Shown here: positions 43,659-52,307 of the stretch, piece after piece | How positions within the stretch are numbered: position 1 is the stretch's first letter | Layout: each line of letters begins with the position of its first letter | Assembly: GCF_026810505.1 (NCBI RefSeq) | Contig: NZ_CP101750.1 | Coordinates: 3,439,254-3,503,253 of the forward strand | Length of the DNA: 64,000 nucleotides | Direction of reading: 5' to 3' | Origin: Streptomyces sp. Je 1-369 | GTDB taxonomy: Bacteria; Actinomycetota; Actinomycetes; Streptomycetales; Streptomycetaceae | Notes under the pieces: model-generated | The model's input: only the letters and a program-made list of their open reading frames with translations | Told to the model about the DNA's origin: nothing | Database searches by the model: none | Made by a program: the position numbers and the translations under genes

Positions 43659-44454
43659 CACTTCCCCGGAGCTGGACCGAGCTCCCACCGTCATCGTCGA
43701 CGACGTCGACATCGTCTACCGCGTACACGGCACCGGCGCGGGCCGCGGCACCGCCACCGCCGCCCTGAACCGGATGCTCGGCGGGCGCAAGAAGACCGAG
43801 GCGCGGGCCGGCGTACGCAAGGTGCACGCCGTGAAGAAGGTGTCGTTCACCGCGTACAAGGGCGAGGCCATCGGCCTGATCGGCACGAACGGCTCCGGGA
43901 AGTCGACGCTGCTCAAGGCCGTCGCGGGACTCCTGCCCGTCGAGCACGGCCGCATCTTCACCCACGGCCAGCCGTCCCTGCTCGGCGTGAACGCGGCGAT
44001 GATGAACGACCTGACGGGCGAGCGCAACGTACGCCTCGGCGGGCTCGCCATGGGCATGAGCCGCGAGCAGGTCCAGGAGCGGTACGACGACATCGTGGAC
44101 TTCTCCGGGATCAACGAGAAGGGCGACTTCATCACCCTCCCGATGCGCACGTACTCCTCCGGCATGGCCGCCCGCCTGCGGTTCTCCATCGCGGCCGCCA
44201 AGGACCACGACGTGCTGCTCATCGACGAGGCCCTCGCCACCGGCGACCGCTCCTTCCAGAAGCGCTCGGAGTCCCGCATCCGCGAGCTGCGCAAACGCGC
44301 GGGCACGGTCTTCCTCGTCAGCCACAACAACAAGTCGATCCGCGACACCTGCGACCGCGTGCTGTGGCTGGAGCGGGGCGAGCTGCGCATGGACGGGCCG
44401 ACGGCGGACGTCCTGAAGGAGTACGAGAGCTTCACGGGCGGCGGCAAGGGCTGA
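43651..44454 (+). CDS. tagH: ABC-type polysaccharide/teichoic-acid export ATPase
   Basis: 267 residues. The Walker A is GTNGSGKST, the signature is YSSGMAARLRFSIA, the Walker B is VLLIDEALATGD, and the switch His lies in FLVSHNNKSI. DEALATGD is characteristic of polysaccharide/teichoic-acid exporters (TagH, Wzt). There is no extra C-terminal carbohydrate-binding domain. Translationally coupled to the permease. An insert of about 30 residues before the Walker A (GGRKKTEARAGVRKVHAVKK) is also usual in this subfamily. Confidence 0.92.
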   Translation: MADTSPELDRAPTVIVDDVDIVYRVHGTGAGRGTATAALNRMLGGRKKTEARAGVRKVHAVKKVSFTAYKGEAIGLIGTNGSGKSTLLKAVAGLLPVEHGRIFTHGQPSLLGVNAAMMNDLTGERNVRLGGLAMGMSREQVQERYDDIVDFSGINEKGDFITLPMRTYSSGMAARLRFSIAAAKDHDVLLIDEALATGDRSFQKRSESRIRELRKRAGTVFLVSHNNKSIRDTCDRVLWLERGELRMDGPTADVLKEYESFTGGGKG

Positions 44455-44506
44455 GCACCGGGGGCTCGGGAAGGAGCCCTGGCCAGGCCACTCAGGCCTA
44501 TCCCTT

Positions 44507-44536
44507 TTGTCGCATCAATACGCAGATCCTTACACT
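44507..44536 (+). promoter_or_regulatory. Candidate sigma-70-type promoter
   Basis: TTGTCG (44507-44512) and TACACT (44531-44536) with an 18-bp spacer, in the most AT-rich stretch between the exporter ATPase gene and the next coding start at 44568. Confidence 0.5.
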
Positions 44537-44567
44537 ATGGGAGCGTTTAGCAACAGAAGGAGTGCGC

Positions 44568-47500
44568 GTGCAGCCACGGCTGAGTGTTGTCGTCCCCGTC
44601 TACAACGTCGAGCTCTACCTCGACGAGTGCCTGGAGTCCCTGGCCTCCCAGACGTTCCAGGACTTCGAAGTGATCATGGTCGACGACGGGTCGACGGACG
44701 GCAGCGCCGCCATCGCCGAGGCCTTCGCGGCGGCGGATCCGCGGTTCCGCCTGATATCCCAGGAGAACAAGGGCCTGGGCGCGGCGCGCAACACGGGCGT
44801 ACGGGAGATGTCGCCGGACAGCGAGTACCTCGCGTTCGTGGACAGCGACGACACGCTGCCCACGACGGCGTACGCGCTGATGATCGAGACGCTCGACGAG
44901 ACGGGCTCGGACTTCGCGGCGGGCAACGTGACCCGGTTCCGCTCCGCGGGCCACGTCCAGTCGCCCGTCCACCGCGTGCCCTTCGCCGCGACCCGGCTCC
45001 GCACCCACGTGTCGAAGTTCCGGCCGCTGCTCACGGACCGCACCGCGTGGAACAAGGTGTACCGCCGCACCTTCTGGGAGCGGCACTCGTTCGCGTACCC
45101 GGAAGCCATGCTCTACGAGGACGCGCCCGTCAGCGTCCCCTCGCACTACCTCGCCGAGTCCGTGGACGTCCTGAGCGAGCCCATCTACAACTGGCGCGAG
45201 CGTGAGATCGGCGAGCGGTCCATCACGCAGAACCGCACCAACCCGCAGGGCCTGATCGACCGCGTGAAGTCGATCCGCATGGTCCGCGAGTTCATGCTCG
45301 CCCGCGTCGGGGACGACCCGATGTACGCCGAGCACCTGAAGGTGTACGACAACAACGCGCTCGCCGAGGAGATCCCCCTCTTCTGGAAGGTGCTGCCCGG
45401 CTCGGACGCCGCCTACCAGGAGGCGTTCCTGGAGCACGTCGGCCGCCTGGTCCGCGAGATCGGGCAGGACGCGGTGCGGGCGCTGCACGTGCCGCACAAG
45501 CTGAAGCTGTACCTGACCGTGCACCGGCGCATGGACGAGCTGATCGTCCAGCTGGAGTTCGAGAAGGAACACCCCGGCTCCATCCCCGTCTCCGGGACGC
45601 TGCACCCCAAGGCCGACTACCCCTTCCTCGACCCGGCCGCGCCCGTCCCGGACGCCGTCCTCCGACTCGACCAGGAACTGCGCCTGCGCAGCCGTCTCGA
45701 CGACGCCGCCTGGCACGACGGCAAGCTGTGGCTGTCCGGCTGGGCGTTCGCGCGCCAGCTCGGTGCCGAGTCCCGGAGCAAGGCGCTGAAGTCACTGATC
45801 CTCAAGGAGAAGGGCAGCCGCCGCACGGTCCTCGTACCCGCGCGCAGCCACCTCGACCCCGAGGCGACGGTGGCCTCCGGCGCCGAGTTCCGGCACGCCG
45901 ACTGGGCGGGCTTCGGGGCGCTGGTGAACCCGTCACGGCTGCGGCACCGCGGCACGTGGGTGGACGGCGTCTGGTACGTGCGGGTCGCGGTGGCCGGCAC
46001 GGGCTCGACGCCGCGGCGCGGTCCGCTGTACGGGGCCGGTACGGGGTCCGGGCAGACGCCGCCCGCGCACTGGGTGACCGAGGACGTGCGGGTGGCCCCG
46101 CAGATCCAGGACGGTGAGCTGGCGATCCGCGTGGAGACGGCGCACGCGCGCGCCCTGGAGGTCCGCGCGGAAGGCTCCCACCTCGTCGTACGCGGCATCC
46201 TGCGCACGGCCCCCGAGGGCACGGCCCGGCTGCGCCTGCGCATGCGCGAGTCCGGCACGATCCTGACGGCGCCCCTGACCCTCGGCGTCCCGCACGAGGG
46301 CCGCGTCCCCTTCACGGCCCACGTCGACACGGCGGCCCTGACGGACGTCCGCGTCAACCACGAACGCCTCCGCCCCACCCAGGCGGAACGCTCGATAGCC
46401 CGCTGGGACATGTCGGTGGAGGTCGTCGACGCCTCCGGTGACGAACCCACGTCGACCCGTCTTGCCCTGATCATGGACGACAGGGAAGGCTTCTCGGGCG
46501 CCCAGTTCGCGCAGGCGGACGCCGACCGCACGGTCTACGCCCGCCGAAGCCCCGGCGGCTACCTCCAGTTCTGCGACCAGCCCGTCCAGCCCCTGGTCGA
46601 CCACGTCTCCGTCCACCCGGACGGCACCGTCGAGCTCACCGGCAGCTACCCGGCCCAGGGCGCCCACGCCCTGGAGCTCGTACTCCGCCAGACCTGGTCG
46701 GGCCACGAGTACACGTTCCCGGCGAAGGCGGAGGACGGCCGGTTCGAGGCCCGCTTCGTGCCCGCCCCCACCCACCGCTACGCAGGCGAGACCCCACTCC
46801 GGGCGGGCTTCTGGTGGCCCTCGGTCCAGAAGCCCGACGGCTCCCGCACCGCCGTCCAGCTCGCCCCGCCCGTCCACGGCGACCTCCCCCTGGAGGTGAA
46901 CGCGCACGGCAAGCGCGTCGAGCTCCAGGCCCGCCAGTACGACCAGCTCGCCCTGATGGCCCACTCCGAGCTGCGCCCCGACGAGCGCAGCCGCCACCGC
47001 CAGACCCGCCTGCGCACGGAGGCCTACCCCGCCGCCCGCCACGAGCCGCTCCGCGAGGCCGTCCTGTACGACGTCTTCGGCGGCCGCATGTACGGCGACT
47101 CGCCCCGCGCCATCCACGAGGAGATGGTCCGCCGCGCCCTTCCCGTCGACCACCTGTGGGTCGTCAAGGACGGCCAGTGCGAGGTCCCGGCCACCGCGAA
47201 GGCGGTCCGCGTGCACAGCCCCGAGTACTACGAGGCGATGGCCCGCTCCCGCTACATCGTCGGCAACACGCACTTCCCGCGCTGGCTCGAGCGGCGCGAG
47301 GGCCAGCAGATCGTCCAGACCTGGCACGGCACCCCGCTGAAGCGCATCGGCTTCGACTTCGACAACGACCACTTCGCGAGCACCCAGTACCTCCAGGACC
47401 TGGACCGCGAGCGCCACCAGTGGACGATGCTGCTCTCCCCGAACAAGTTCAGCACCCCGATCATGCGCAGCGCCTTCCGCTTCGGCGGCGACGTGGACGG

Positions 47501-48161
47501 CGAACTCCTGGAGGCGGGCTACCCCCGCAACGACGTACTCCTCGCCCCGGACCGCGCCAAGCGCGCCGACAAGGTGCGGCGTGCGCTCGGGCTGCCCGAG
47601 GGCAAGAAGGTCGTCCTGTACGCGCCGACGTGGCGCGAGGACAAGCAGCGCCACCGCGGCGGCTTCCTCCTCGACCTGCGCATCGACCTGGCGAAGGCGC
47701 GCGCCGAACTCGGCGACGACCACGTACTCCTCGTCCGCCCGCACGCCCACATCGTGGAGCCCGTGCCGGGCGCGGGCGACGGTTTCGTGTGGGACGTGGC
47801 GAGTTACCCGGACATCATGGATCTGCTCCTGATCGCCGACGTCCTCGTCACCGACTACTCCTCGGTGATGTTCGACTTCGCGGTGACGGGCCGTCCGATG
47901 CTGTTCTTCACGTACGACCTGGAGCACTACCGGGACCGTCTGCGCGGCTTCTACTTCGACTTCGAGAAGCGCGCACCGGGACCCCTGGTCCCCACCTCCG
48001 ACGAGCTGATCGCCGCGCTGAAGGACGTCGACGCGACGAGTGCGCCGTACGCCGAGGCGTACGACGCGTTCCGCGCCGAGTTCTGCGACCTGGACGACGG
48101 CGGGGCCGCGGCCCGCGTCGTCGACCGGATGCTCGCGCACCGGGGGGCGACCACCGCATGA
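44568..48161 (+). CDS. GT2-beta module-TagF-family polymerase-like protein
   Basis: 1197 residues. GTG start with AGAAGGAG five bases upstream. The GT-A domain, about 1-230 (LSVVVPVYNVELYLDECLES, MVDDGSTDGS, FVDSDDTLP, NKVYRRTFW), is intact. A beta-rich middle (about 375-830) follows, then the TagF-like domain: LRTEAYPAARHEPLREAVLY, QTWHGTPLKRIGFD with catalytic-type His920, LEAGYPRNDVLL, VLYAPTWRED, LVRPHAHI, DVLVTDYSSVMFDFA and DLEHYRDRLRGFYFDFE. It is the most complete polymerase candidate here, probably acting at the inner membrane on the lipid-linked polymer that TagGH exports. ATGA overlap with the next gene. Confidence 0.9.
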   Translation: MQPRLSVVVPVYNVELYLDECLESLASQTFQDFEVIMVDDGSTDGSAAIAEAFAAADPRFRLISQENKGLGAARNTGVREMSPDSEYLAFVDSDDTLPTTAYALMIETLDETGSDFAAGNVTRFRSAGHVQSPVHRVPFAATRLRTHVSKFRPLLTDRTAWNKVYRRTFWERHSFAYPEAMLYEDAPVSVPSHYLAESVDVLSEPIYNWREREIGERSITQNRTNPQGLIDRVKSIRMVREFMLARVGDDPMYAEHLKVYDNNALAEEIPLFWKVLPGSDAAYQEAFLEHVGRLVREIGQDAVRALHVPHKLKLYLTVHRRMDELIVQLEFEKEHPGSIPVSGTLHPKADYPFLDPAAPVPDAVLRLDQELRLRSRLDDAAWHDGKLWLSGWAFARQLGAESRSKALKSLILKEKGSRRTVLVPARSHLDPEATVASGAEFRHADWAGFGALVNPSRLRHRGTWVDGVWYVRVAVAGTGSTPRRGPLYGAGTGSGQTPPAHWVTEDVRVAPQIQDGELAIRVETAHARALEVRAEGSHLVVRGILRTAPEGTARLRLRMRESGTILTAPLTLGVPHEGRVPFTAHVDTAALTDVRVNHERLRPTQAERSIARWDMSVEVVDASGDEPTSTRLALIMDDREGFSGAQFAQADADRTVYARRSPGGYLQFCDQPVQPLVDHVSVHPDGTVELTGSYPAQGAHALELVLRQTWSGHEYTFPAKAEDGRFEARFVPAPTHRYAGETPLRAGFWWPSVQKPDGSRTAVQLAPPVHGDLPLEVNAHGKRVELQARQYDQLALMAHSELRPDERSRHRQTRLRTEAYPAARHEPLREAVLYDVFGGRMYGDSPRAIHEEMVRRALPVDHLWVVKDGQCEVPATAKAVRVHSPEYYEAMARSRYIVGNTHFPRWLERREGQQIVQTWHGTPLKRIGFDFDNDHFASTQYLQDLDRERHQWTMLLSPNKFSTPIMRSAFRFGGDVDGELLEAGYPRNDVLLAPDRAKRADKVRRALGLPEGKKVVLYAPTWREDKQRHRGGFLLDLRIDLAKARAELGDDHVLLVRPHAHIVEPVPGAGDGFVWDVASYPDIMDLLLIADVLVTDYSSVMFDFAVTGRPMLFFTYDLEHYRDRLRGFYFDFEKRAPGPLVPTSDELIAALKDVDATSAPYAEAYDAFRAEFCDLDDGGAAARVVDRMLAHRGATTA

Positions 48162-50467
48162 GCACACGAAAGGGGGGCACCGCAGTGCCCGAGCAGGGTG
48201 GAAGCACCGGACCGGCGCGGGCTGACGGGTCCGGCGCCGGACCCGGACCCGGACCCGGACCCGGACCCGAGCTGAGCGTCGTCGTCCACGGCCGCAACGT
48301 CCAGGGCCACCTGGGCGCCTGCCTCGACGCGCTCACCGCGCAGGCGTCGCCCGGCGTCGAGGTGATCGTCGCCGCGGTCGGCGCCTCCGCGCAGGCCGCC
48401 GCCGCGGACCGGCCCGGCGTCACCGTCGTACCGCTGCCCGAGGGCACGGGCGACGGCGCGGCCCGTGCCGCGGGCGCCGAGCGGGCGGGCGGCCGCTGGC
48501 TGCACTTCGTGCACAGCAAGGACAGCGTGCCGACGGGCGCGCCGCGCGCCGTCGCCGACCGCGTCACCGAGGTACCGGACGGCGTGGACGTCCTCTGCGT
48601 CGACCACGTCCGCTCCACCTGGCGGCACCAGGGCATGCCGAGCCCCGACGGCAAGCACCTCGCCAAGCAGGGCCGCCGCGACCTGCCGCTCGCGGACTGC
48701 CCGAACCTCCTGAAGGTCACCCCGCTGCTCGGCAACCGCGTGCTGCGCGCGGACTTCTGGCGGGCGCACCGCGCCGAACTGGCGGTGGATGACGAGACGT
48801 TCGCCGCGTACGCCGCACTGCTCCTCGCCGACCGTGTGGCGACGCTCGACCAAGTGTCTCTCAATGTGCGGGAGTTGAGGTCGGAGAGCCTCCCGGCGGG
48901 CGCCCCCGAGGAACGGTTCGGCGTCATCGAACGCTACGAGTCACTCCTCGCCCTCGCCGTCGACCGTGGCCTGCCCACCGCACCGCGCGCCGCGCTCTAC
49001 GACGTGATGGTCGGTGACTGCCTGCGCATCGTCGCCCGGGAGCAGCTGCCGGACCCGGTGCGCAGGGAGTTCTTCCACCGCGCGTCGAAGGCCGCCGTCG
49101 CCCGGCGCCCCAAGGGCCACCAGCACCCCGGCGGCCTGGAGGGCGTGCGACGCCGCCTCCTCGAAGAGGACGCGTACACCAAATACCGCACGTTCCAGAC
49201 GGCGAACCAGCAGCGGCGCAAGCTGCGCTCCGCGGTCGTCTCGCGCAAGCACAAGGTGGGCGTGAAGGTCCGCGACCTGCGCTACCGCAGGGAACTCGAG
49301 CGGCCCGTCGACCCGAACCTCGCCGTGTTCACGGCGTACTGGGATCGTGGCGTGGCCTGCAACCCCGCGGCGGTCGCCGCGAAGCTCGCCGAACTCGCCC
49401 CGCACATCCGCGCGGTGTGGGTCGTCTCGGCGGCGAACGTACCGCTGTTGCCGCCCGGCACCGACCATGTCGTGCCCGGCACGCGCCGCTACTGGGAGGT
49501 GATGGCGCGCGCCAAGTACCTGGTGAACAACGCCAACTTCCCCAACGCGATCGTGAAGCGCCCGGACTCGGTCCACCTCCAGACGCACCACGGCACGCCG
49601 CTGAAGCGCATGGGCCTGGACCAGCTCGACTACCCGGCCGCGGCCAAGGGCCTCAACTTCCACGACTTGCTGGCCCGCGTGGACCGCTGGGACTACAGCG
49701 TCTCCGCGAACGGCCACTCCACGGAGATGTGGGAGCGCGCGTACCCCTCGCACTACACCTCGCTGGACTACGGCTACCCGCGCAACGACGTGTACTACAG
49801 CGCGACCGCCGCCGACATCCGCGCGATCCGCGAGAAGCTCGGCATCGCGCCGGGCAAGCGGGCGATCCTGTACGCCCCCACCCACCGCGACTACGAGGCG
49901 GCCTGGACCCCGCGCCTCGACCTGGCGGCCCTCGCGGACCGCCTCGGCGAGGACACCGTCCTGCTCGTCCGCGGCCACTACTTCTACGGCGGTGCGGCGT
50001 CCCCGCTGGCCGGGCTGCGCAAGAGCGGCCGGGTCATCGACGTGTCGTCGTACGACCCCGTGGAGGAGCTCGCGCTCGCGGCGGACGCGTTGATCACGGA
50101 TTACTCGTCGATCATGTTCGACTACGCCAACCTCGACCGCCCGATCGTCATCTACGCCGACGACTGGGAGACGTACGCGACGACGCGCGGCGTGTACTTC
50201 GACCTGATGGCGGAGGCGCCGGGCAAGGTGGCGCGCACGCAGGAGGAGCTGACGGAGCTGCTCACCTCCGACGCGTGGCGCGACGAGTCGGCGGAGAAGG
50301 CACGGCGGGCGTTCCGGCACCGCTTCTGCGAGTACGACGACGGGCGCGCGGCCGAGCGGGTCGTACGCCGCGTCTTCCTCGGCGAGAGCGAGGACTCCCT
50401 GCCGCCCGTCACCCCGGTCGACGAGCGCACCCCGGCACCGACGCCCGAGGAGGCGACACAGCGATGA
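48158..50467 (+). CDS. TagF-family protein with degenerate GT2 domain
   Basis: 769 residues. After a Gly/Pro linker (residues 26-37, made by a six-base tandem repeat), the GT-A-like domain keeps the overall pattern (LSVVVHGRNVQGHLGACLDA) but has lost both Asp motifs: the usual VDDGS is absent, and the metal-binding DSDD reads HSKD at residues 119-122. The C-terminal TagF-like domain, about 400-735, keeps LQTHHGTPLKRMG with His478, YPRNDVYYS, ILYAPTHRDY, LVRGHYFYGG, ALITDYSSIMFDYA and RPIVIYADD, closely matching the 30013-32127 product. So the phosphotransferase half is probably active and the glycosyltransferase half is not. ATGA overlaps on both sides. Confidence 0.87.
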   Translation: MSTRKGGTAVPEQGGSTGPARADGSGAGPGPGPGPGPELSVVVHGRNVQGHLGACLDALTAQASPGVEVIVAAVGASAQAAAADRPGVTVVPLPEGTGDGAARAAGAERAGGRWLHFVHSKDSVPTGAPRAVADRVTEVPDGVDVLCVDHVRSTWRHQGMPSPDGKHLAKQGRRDLPLADCPNLLKVTPLLGNRVLRADFWRAHRAELAVDDETFAAYAALLLADRVATLDQVSLNVRELRSESLPAGAPEERFGVIERYESLLALAVDRGLPTAPRAALYDVMVGDCLRIVAREQLPDPVRREFFHRASKAAVARRPKGHQHPGGLEGVRRRLLEEDAYTKYRTFQTANQQRRKLRSAVVSRKHKVGVKVRDLRYRRELERPVDPNLAVFTAYWDRGVACNPAAVAAKLAELAPHIRAVWVVSAANVPLLPPGTDHVVPGTRRYWEVMARAKYLVNNANFPNAIVKRPDSVHLQTHHGTPLKRMGLDQLDYPAAAKGLNFHDLLARVDRWDYSVSANGHSTEMWERAYPSHYTSLDYGYPRNDVYYSATAADIRAIREKLGIAPGKRAILYAPTHRDYEAAWTPRLDLAALADRLGEDTVLLVRGHYFYGGAASPLAGLRKSGRVIDVSSYDPVEELALAADALITDYSSIMFDYANLDRPIVIYADDWETYATTRGVYFDLMAEAPGKVARTQEELTELLTSDAWRDESAEKARRAFRHRFCEYDDGRAAERVVRRVFLGESEDSLPPVTPVDERTPAPTPEEATQR
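48241..48270 (+). repeat. Six-base tandem repeat ACCCGG x5
   Basis: Four perfect copies plus one with a final mismatch encode a Gly-Pro run in the linker before the degenerate GT2 domain. Copy-number change would stay in frame. Confidence 0.8.
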
Positions 50468-52140
50468 CCACGACTCCCGATGTCACCGTGACGGTCATCG
50501 TCTACAACGACGCGGAACGCCTGCCGCGAGCGGTCGCGTCCCTGCGCCGCCAGACGCACGCGAACATCGAGATCATCATCAGCGACGACCACTCGACGGA
50601 CGACACGCCCGAGGTGGCACGGCAGTTGGCGTCGGAGGACGACCGCGTCAGCTACCTCCGCCTCCCCGAGAACAGCGGCGGTTGCAGCGCGCCCCGCAAC
50701 CGGGCGCTTGAGATGGCGCACGCCCCGTTTCTCATGTTCCTGGACAGCGACGACGAACTCCCGGAGCAGGCAGTCGAGTTGCTCCTGGCCGCCCACCGCG
50801 AGCGGGAGGTGGACTTCGTGATGGGCGCGGTGGAGCGGGTACGGGTCGACACGGGCCGCACCTCCACGTGGATGCCGCACCTGGTCGCCGAGCGGCGAAC
50901 GGTGGAGGGCATCGAGGCGGAACCGGCCCTGTTCTTCGAACACCTGTCGACGAGCAAGATGTACAGGAAGTCCTTCCTGGACAGGAACAACCTCCGCTTC
51001 CCGGAGGGCATCCACTACGAGGACCAGCTGTTCTCGGCGCAGGCGTACTGCCTCGCGAAGGCGTTCACGGTCATCCCCGACCCCGTCTACCGCTGGTACA
51101 TCGCGCCCTACGAGGCGGCGGAGTCCGCGTCGATCTCGAACCAGCGCCACAAGCTGACGAACGTACGCGACCGCATACACGTCCAGCGCCTCATAGACGC
51201 GTTCCTGGTGTCGAGCGGCCACGAGGCCGTCCGCGAGGCCAAGGACTACAAGTTCCTGAAGCACGACTTCCGGATGTACGCGGGTGACCTGCCGTTCCGG
51301 GACGAGGAGTGGCTGACGGGTTTCGCGGAGATCGTGAACCCGTACCTGGCGGAGCTGGCTCCCGGCGCGTACGCACGGCTGCCCCGGGCGGAACGGGTCG
51401 TACTCCGCCTGGTCCAGGACGGCCGCCTGAAGGAGGCGCAGCTGGCGGCGCGGGGCCTGGGCCACGGAGTGGCACCGCGCGAGACGACCATGGACTCGGC
51501 GGGTCACGTCTACTGGGGCGCATACGTCCCCGAGTCCGTGTCCTCCCGTACGGAGCTCGACGTCACGGACCTGGGCCTGGACTCCCGCCCCTTCGCGAGC
51601 GCGCAGTTCCGCCACGAGATCACGCGCGTGGAGCGGGGCCCGGCGGCCACGGTCGTCCTGTCGGTCCGCACGTACGACCCGGGCCTGCGCCTCCCGGTGG
51701 GCCCTCAGGTGGCCACACTCCTCCTCGCCCCCGGCCGGCGCCGCATGAAGACGCCGTTCCGCCTGGACCCGGTCCGCCCCGGCGTCTTCGAGGGCACGGT
51801 CCGGCTGGACCTGGCGGCGGCCCCGCTCCCCCTGAACGGCTTCGCGGGCACGCGCCACCCGGTCCTCCAACTCACATCGGGCCAACTCCGCAACACGGCC
51901 CTGCTTTTGGCGCCCCTCACCTTCCCCACGCTGAGGGCCCGCGTCGACTACCGCGGCGGCGCGCTCCCCCACGAGGTCACGGTGGAACCGGAGGGCCGCG
52001 CCTCGGGCCGCCTCCAGCTGCGCTGGACCCCGGTGGGCGTGACGTCCCGCGTCATACGCCCCCTGGCCCGCAAGGCGGGCGCGAAGGCGGGCTCGCGCCT
52101 GCGCAAGGCGGCCCGTCTGGCAGGGGCGCTCACGCGCTGA
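50464..52140 (+). CDS. GT2 glycosyltransferase with beta-rich C-terminal domain
   Basis: 558 residues. The GT-A domain, about 1-220, is intact: VTVTVIVYNDAERLPRAVAS, ISDDHSTDDT, NSGGCSAPRNRALE, FLMFLDSDDELP and YEDQLFSAQAY. A helical region (220-335) and a beta-rich half (about 345-520) follow, ending with a basic tail (KAGAKAGSRLRKAARLAGAL). It is a paralogue of the 37433-39082 product and is the last gene of the exporter-linked run, coupled by ATGA overlap to the TagF-family gene before it. Substrate unknown. Confidence 0.85.
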   Translation: MTTTPDVTVTVIVYNDAERLPRAVASLRRQTHANIEIIISDDHSTDDTPEVARQLASEDDRVSYLRLPENSGGCSAPRNRALEMAHAPFLMFLDSDDELPEQAVELLLAAHREREVDFVMGAVERVRVDTGRTSTWMPHLVAERRTVEGIEAEPALFFEHLSTSKMYRKSFLDRNNLRFPEGIHYEDQLFSAQAYCLAKAFTVIPDPVYRWYIAPYEAAESASISNQRHKLTNVRDRIHVQRLIDAFLVSSGHEAVREAKDYKFLKHDFRMYAGDLPFRDEEWLTGFAEIVNPYLAELAPGAYARLPRAERVVLRLVQDGRLKEAQLAARGLGHGVAPRETTMDSAGHVYWGAYVPESVSSRTELDVTDLGLDSRPFASAQFRHEITRVERGPAATVVLSVRTYDPGLRLPVGPQVATLLLAPGRRRMKTPFRLDPVRPGVFEGTVRLDLAAAPLPLNGFAGTRHPVLQLTSGQLRNTALLLAPLTFPTLRARVDYRGGALPHEVTVEPEGRASGRLQLRWTPVGVTSRVIRPLARKAGAKAGSRLRKAARLAGALTR

Positions 52141-52159
52141 GGCCGCCCGCGGCGGGGGC

Positions 52160-52194
52160 GGCCGTCCGGTCCGACGTCAAGTCACCGGACGGCC
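52160..52194 (+). terminator. Terminator at the end of the glycopolymer run
   Basis: Perfect 11-bp stem GGCCGTCCGGT / ACCGGACGGCC around a 13-base loop, beginning 20 bp past the last stop codon. Confidence 0.7.
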
Positions 52195-52264
52195 ACCCTT
52201 GTTGCCGAATTCGGACAACGGTGGGGATTCGGCCCCTGGGGGGTGGGAGTGGCGGGAAGATGCC

Positions 52265-52291
52265 GGTGACGTGACGTCACAGGGCGTCACC
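52265..52291. promoter_or_regulatory. GTGACGTCAC palindrome upstream of the beta-propeller gene
   Basis: The perfect ten-base palindrome GTGACGTCAC (52271-52280) lies within a larger imperfect inverted repeat, GGTGACG...CGTCACC (52265-52291), 17 bp before the start codon. It could be an operator or a 5'-UTR hairpin close to the ribosome-binding site. Confidence 0.4.
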
Positions 52292-52307
52292 GAAGGGGGG
52301 AAGTCCC

